From the NCBI RefSeq assembly GCF_009711265.1, contig NZ_WMII01000006.1, positions 124,001 through 188,000 of the forward strand: DNA of 64,000 nt, given 5' to 3'. A program made the translations under genes and the position numbers. Under the pieces are notes generated by a model that made no database searches, had not been told where the DNA came from, and saw nothing but the letters and a program-made list of their open reading frames with translations. Of this stretch, positions 61,010 to 64,000 are shown one piece after another. The stretch is from Paracoccus shanxieyensis (GTDB lineage: Bacteria; Pseudomonadota; Alphaproteobacteria; Rhodobacterales; Rhodobacteraceae). The first letter of the stretch is position 1. Each line of letters starts with the position of its first letter.

Positions 61010-62382
61010 CAGGCCATGGCCGCGCGCACGTCGGGATCGTCCAGCGTCAGGTCCAGCACCTTGCGGGTGCGCGCGACGATGGCGTCGATCTCGGATTCCG
61101 AGCAGCACAAGGGCGGGGCATAGCCGATGACGCCCTGGGCAAAGGCGCGCACGACCAGACCGTTCTGCCACGCGCGGTCAAACACTCGGGTCGCGGCGGC
61201 GGCTGCGGCGGGCAGCGGGGTCTTCTTGTCCTTGTCCACGACCAGTTCGACCGCGGCCAGCATGCCGCGCCCGCGCACATCGCCCACCAGCGGGTGATCG
61301 GCCAGGGATTGCAGCCCGGCCATCAGGCGCTGCCCCATGGCGATGCCATTGTCGAACAGCCCGCCCTCATACAGATCCAGCACCGCCAGACCCACCGCCG
61401 CGCTGACCGGATGGGCCGAATAGGTATAGCCGTGCCCGACCGCCGCAGCACCCGCGCCATCCGCGATGGTGTTGAAGACCCCATCCGACAGGAACACCGC
61501 GCCCATCGGCACATAGCCCGAGGTCAGCCCCTTGGCCGTGGTCATCATGTCCGGGACGATGCCTTCCTCGATACAGGCAAAGATCGGGCCGGTGCGGCCA
61601 AAGCCGGTGATGACCTCATCGGCGACGAACAGGATGCCGTGTTCGCGGCAGACCGCGTGCATGGCCGCGATCCAGCCCTTGGGCGGGACCAGCACGCCGC
61701 CCGAGCCCTGGATCGGCTCGACATAGAAGGCCGCGACACGCTCGGGGCCCAGCTCGGCGATCTTGGCGCGCAACTCGGCCACCGAGACGTCGATGATGGC
61801 CTGCGGATCGCGGCCCACCGGGTTGCGATAGGCGTAATGCGACGAAATCTTGTGCTGCCAGTCCAAGGGCATCCCGAAGCCCGCATGAAACAGCGGCAAT
61901 GCGGTCAGGCCGGCGCCGACCGTCGACGACCCGTGATAGCCATTCGCCACCGAGATGAACTGATCGCGCTGCGGCTGGCCCTTGGAGTGCCAGTAATACC
62001 GGGCAAAGCGCACCGTGCTGTCCACCGCATCCGAGCCGCCCAGCGTGAAATAGACATGGTTCAGATCGCCCGGCGCATGTTCGGCCAGACGCGCCGCCAG
62101 ACGCGCGGCGGGTTCCGATCCAAGGCTGAAATAGCCGGTCGCATAGGGCAGGTCGCGCATCTGCTGCGCCGCGGCCTCGACCACCGATTCATAGCCATAG
62201 CCCGCATTCACGCACCACAGACCGGCGAAACCGTCCAGCAATTCCTTGCCCTCGGCATCCGTCACGGTGGCGCCGCTGGCCTTGACCAGCATCCGTGCGC
62301 CCGAGGCCTCGTGTCCCCGCCATGAGGCGACGGGATGGACCAGATGCGCGCGGTCCAGCTCGATCAGCGAATTGCTTAGCAT
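61009..62382 (-). CDS. Class III aminotransferase (omega-amino acid/polyamine type)
   Basis: A 457-residue PLP enzyme. Features: GFAGLWCVNAGYGYESVVEA near residue 50, YHGSSTVGAGLT, FVADEVITGFGRTG with the cofactor Asp and the PLP lysine in TAKGLTSGYVPMGAV. It resembles omega-amino acid:pyruvate and putrescine:pyruvate (SpuC-like) aminotransferases. AAGGAA is upstream of ATG 62382. Next to a GabD-type semialdehyde dehydrogenase, it may convert an amine or omega-amino acid to a semialdehyde that is oxidised next. Confidence 0.9.
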   Translation of the reverse strand: MLSNSLIELDRAHLVHPVASWRGHEASGARMLVKASGATVTDAEGKELLDGFAGLWCVNAGYGYESVVEAAAQQMRDLPYATGYFSLGSEPAARLAARLAEHAPGDLNHVYFTLGGSDAVDSTVRFARYYWHSKGQPQRDQFISVANGYHGSSTVGAGLTALPLFHAGFGMPLDWQHKISSHYAYRNPVGRDPQAIIDVSVAELRAKIAELGPERVAAFYVEPIQGSGGVLVPPKGWIAAMHAVCREHGILFVADEVITGFGRTGPIFACIEEGIVPDMMTTAKGLTSGYVPMGAVFLSDGVFNTIADGAGAAAVGHGYTYSAHPVSAAVGLAVLDLYEGGLFDNGIAMGQRLMAGLQSLADHPLVGDVRGRGMLAAVELVVDKDKKTPLPAAAAAATRVFDRAWQNGLVVRAFAQGVIGYAPPLCCSESEIDAIVARTRKVLDLTLDDPDVRAAMA

Positions 62383-62399
62383 GTCAGTTCCTTTTTCCC

Positions 62400-63203
62400 T
62401 CAGCCCAAGGCCTGCGCGGCCAGCGCAAACCGGGTGAACGCGCCGGTGGGCCGGGCGTCGTCCGTCTGCATTGCAACCGCGCGGTCGGCCTCGGCAAGCC
62501 CGATTTCGGCCAGCCACGGGCCAAGACCCGATTCTTCTGTCGTATCGACGCGAATGAACCCGCCTGTCAGGCCATGTGCCAGAAATGCGATCAGATCCCT
62601 GGCGGTGGCCAGGTCCTTGGCCACGACCGGGCCGATCAGCCGCCCGCGTCCGAAATCGCGGATCACGCCATAGCCCTTGCCGGGGCGGATGGCGATCCGG
62701 CCCCGCCCCTGCAAGGCCCGCAGCAGGCTGCCGCGATCGGCGGCCAGCGCGTCGCGGTCCATATCGGCGATGCCGGCCATGTCGTCCTGCGTGGCCCAGC
62801 GGACCGTCTGAACCGCAGGCAGGTCTGTGACCGTGCCCTGATGCTGACGGATCTGTCCGCAGGCGACAAAGCCCAGCTTTTCGTATAGCGGCTGCCCCGC
62901 AGGCGTGGCGACCAGTCGCCACTGGGCGGGATGGATCTGCGCCATGGCGCGTTCCATGATCTGCCTTCCCAGCCCGCGCCCGCGCATGTTCTGGTCGACG
63001 ATGATCATGTTGACCATGCCGACGCCGCCAAAGGGCGTGACGATGCCGGTGGCGACGATCTGACCCGCATCCAGCGCCACGACGCCCCTGCTGATCGAGA
63101 CCACCAGCTTCCAATCCTCACGGCGATGCGGCCAGCCCGCCGCCCGAGATAGCCGCACCGCACCCTCCAGATGTCGCAGGTCAAGCGGCTGAAAGATCGT
63201 CAT
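62400..63203 (-). CDS. GNAT-family N-acetyltransferase with two GNAT-like domains
   Basis: A 267-residue protein. The N-terminal GNAT domain (about 1-125) has the acetyl-CoA loop VDQNMRGRGLGRQIMERAMA (Q/R-x-x-G-x-G). The C-terminal half (about 135-265) resembles the degenerate second domain of the YitI/GNAT-18 group. Substrate unknown. It lies between the aminotransferase (17 bp) and the GabD-like gene (6 bp) in the same direction, so an amine or amino acid is a reasonable guess. Confidence 0.88.
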   Translation of the reverse strand: MTIFQPLDLRHLEGAVRLSRAAGWPHRREDWKLVVSISRGVVALDAGQIVATGIVTPFGGVGMVNMIIVDQNMRGRGLGRQIMERAMAQIHPAQWRLVATPAGQPLYEKLGFVACGQIRQHQGTVTDLPAVQTVRWATQDDMAGIADMDRDALAADRGSLLRALQGRGRIAIRPGKGYGVIRDFGRGRLIGPVVAKDLATARDLIAFLAHGLTGGFIRVDTTEESGLGPWLAEIGLAEADRAVAMQTDDARPTGAFTRFALAAQALG

Positions 63204-63209
63204 CGCCCC

Positions 63210-64000
63210 TCACAGCCCCATATGGAACGCCTTGACTTCAAGGTATTCGTCGATGCCCTGCCGCGCGCCTTCGCGGCCAAGGCCGGATTGTTTGACGCCG
63301 CCAAAGGGCGAGACGGTGGTCGAGATCGCGCCGGTGTTCAGCCCGACCATGCCGAATTCCAGGGCCTCGCCCACGCGCCAGGCGCGGCGGATGTCCTCGG
63401 TATAGAAATAGGCGGCAAGGCCGAAGGGGGTGGCGTTGGCAAGGGCTATGGCCTCGTCCTCGGTCTGGAAGCGGAACAGGGGCGCGACGGGGCCGAAGGT
63501 TTCCTCGCTGGCCAGCTCCATCTCGGTTGTGGCGCCGGTCAGCACGGTCGGCGCGGCATATTGCCCGGCGGGCGTCGCGGCCTGCGCGGCAATGGTCGCG
63601 CCCTTGGCCACGGCATCGGCGATATGGCGGTCGATCTTGTCGATGGCGGCGCGGTTGATCATCGGGCCGATCTCGGTGCCGGGATCGGTGCCGGGGCCGA
63701 CCTTCATCGCAGACACCCGCGCCGACAGCTTTTCGGCAAAGGCGTCATGCACCCCCGCCTGCACCAGAATCCGGTTCGAGCAGACGCAGGTCTGCCCGCC
63801 ATTGCGGAATTTCGACGCAATCGCCCCTTCGACCGCGCGATCCAGATCGGCATCGTCAAAGATAATGAAGGGCGCATTGCCGCCCAGTTCCAGCGACAGC
63901 CGCTTTACCGTGGGCGCGGATTGCGCCATCAGCAGCGATCCCACCCGGGTCGAGCCGGTGAAGCTGAGTTTTCTGACGACAGGGCTGGCCGTCAGCTCGG
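63210..64000 (-). CDS. gabD: NAD(P)-dependent succinate-semialdehyde dehydrogenase-like, 5' end outside window
   Basis: The C-terminal 263 codons of an aldehyde dehydrogenase. VVRKLSFTGSTRVGSLLM begins the seen part; the catalytic pair is Glu in SLELGGNAPFIIF and Cys in FRNGGQTCVCSNRI. The second Cys two residues later is typical of GabD-type enzymes with redox-switch regulation. The ending GVKQSGLGREGARQGIDEYL also matches GabD. It probably oxidises succinate or glutarate semialdehyde to the dicarboxylate in the same catabolic operon. Confidence 0.9.
   Translation of the reverse strand, partial: ELTASPVVRKLSFTGSTRVGSLLMAQSAPTVKRLSLELGGNAPFIIFDDADLDRAVEGAIASKFRNGGQTCVCSNRILVQAGVHDAFAEKLSARVSAMKVGPGTDPGTEIGPMINRAAIDKIDRHIADAVAKGATIAAQAATPAGQYAAPTVLTGATTEMELASEETFGPVAPLFRFQTEDEAIALANATPFGLAAYFYTEDIRRAWRVGEALEFGMVGLNTGAISTTVSPFGGVKQSGLGREGARQGIDEYLEVKAFHMGL

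Noticed and set aside
1..64000. CRISPR arrays, insertion sequences, prophage genes, tRNA or rRNA genes
   Set aside because: No regularly spaced repeats, transposase or integrase motifs, or structured RNA genes were recognised on reading both strands.

Overview
This window is GC-rich, mostly packed with genes, and free of insertion sequences, tRNAs, rRNAs and CRISPR arrays. The gene content suggests an alphaproteobacterium of the Rhodobacteraceae, most likely Paracoccus or a close relative: TRAP and Liv-type transporters, a quinoprotein alcohol dehydrogenase island, many solo regulators, and frequent 4-nt ATGA overlaps inside operons. Species identity is an inference and was not tested. Both ends cut through genes: an AraC-type regulator at base 1 and a semialdehyde dehydrogenase at base 64000.

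Layout. 1-4.6 kb: regulators (AraC_N type, Crp/Fnr type, GbdR-like), a short-chain dehydrogenase and three small unknown proteins. 4.6-6.5 kb: minCDE division-site operon. 6.5-7.5 kb: pirin. 7.6-14.5 kb: a uronate operon, GntR regulator divergent from uxaC, TRAP dctPQM, kdgF, kduI, kduD, with an operator-like palindrome in the divergent promoter and a hairpin between dctP and dctQ. 14.6-21.8 kb: ferric-siderophore island (AraC regulator, TonB receptor, binding protein, two FecCD permeases, ATPase).

21.8-28.8 kb: an unusual amino/imino acid cluster: an ornithine cyclodeaminase-family enzyme divergent from a 992-residue SerC-like/SerA-like fusion, then a LysR regulator divergent from a class I aminotransferase and an aspartate dehydrogenase-like enzyme. 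I do not recognise this as a described pathway and consider it the best candidate for a new system. 28.8-37.9 kb: a complete Liv-type ABC importer co-transcribed with two different acyl-CoA ligases, with a divergent LysR regulator; this looks like an uptake-and-activation system for a carboxylic acid.

37.9-48.6 kb: PepSY/response regulator/histidine kinase operon, a small RTX calcium-binding protein, a Nudix hydrolase, a solo LuxR-type AHL-receptor homologue, an HxlR/old-yellow-enzyme pair, and an ECF sigma/anti-sigma operon that runs into DUF2076, ExoD and TerC-CBS membrane protein genes.

48.6-59.1 kb: quinoprotein alcohol oxidation. A NahK-like hybrid kinase, a FIST (NosP-like) sensor and a LuxR-type response regulator form one operon; beside it are a pentapeptide protein, an ExaA-type PQQ alcohol dehydrogenase with the calcium-type serine, cytochrome c, a quinoprotein-associated metallohydrolase, a SoxYZ-like carrier and a CXXCW-type rhodanese-like protein. 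Two near-identical 29-bp sites lie in the promoters of this island. 59.1-64 kb: an ArsR/SRPBCC pair, then an amine/amino-acid catabolic run (2-hydroxyacid dehydrogenase, class III aminotransferase, double GNAT, GabD-like dehydrogenase).
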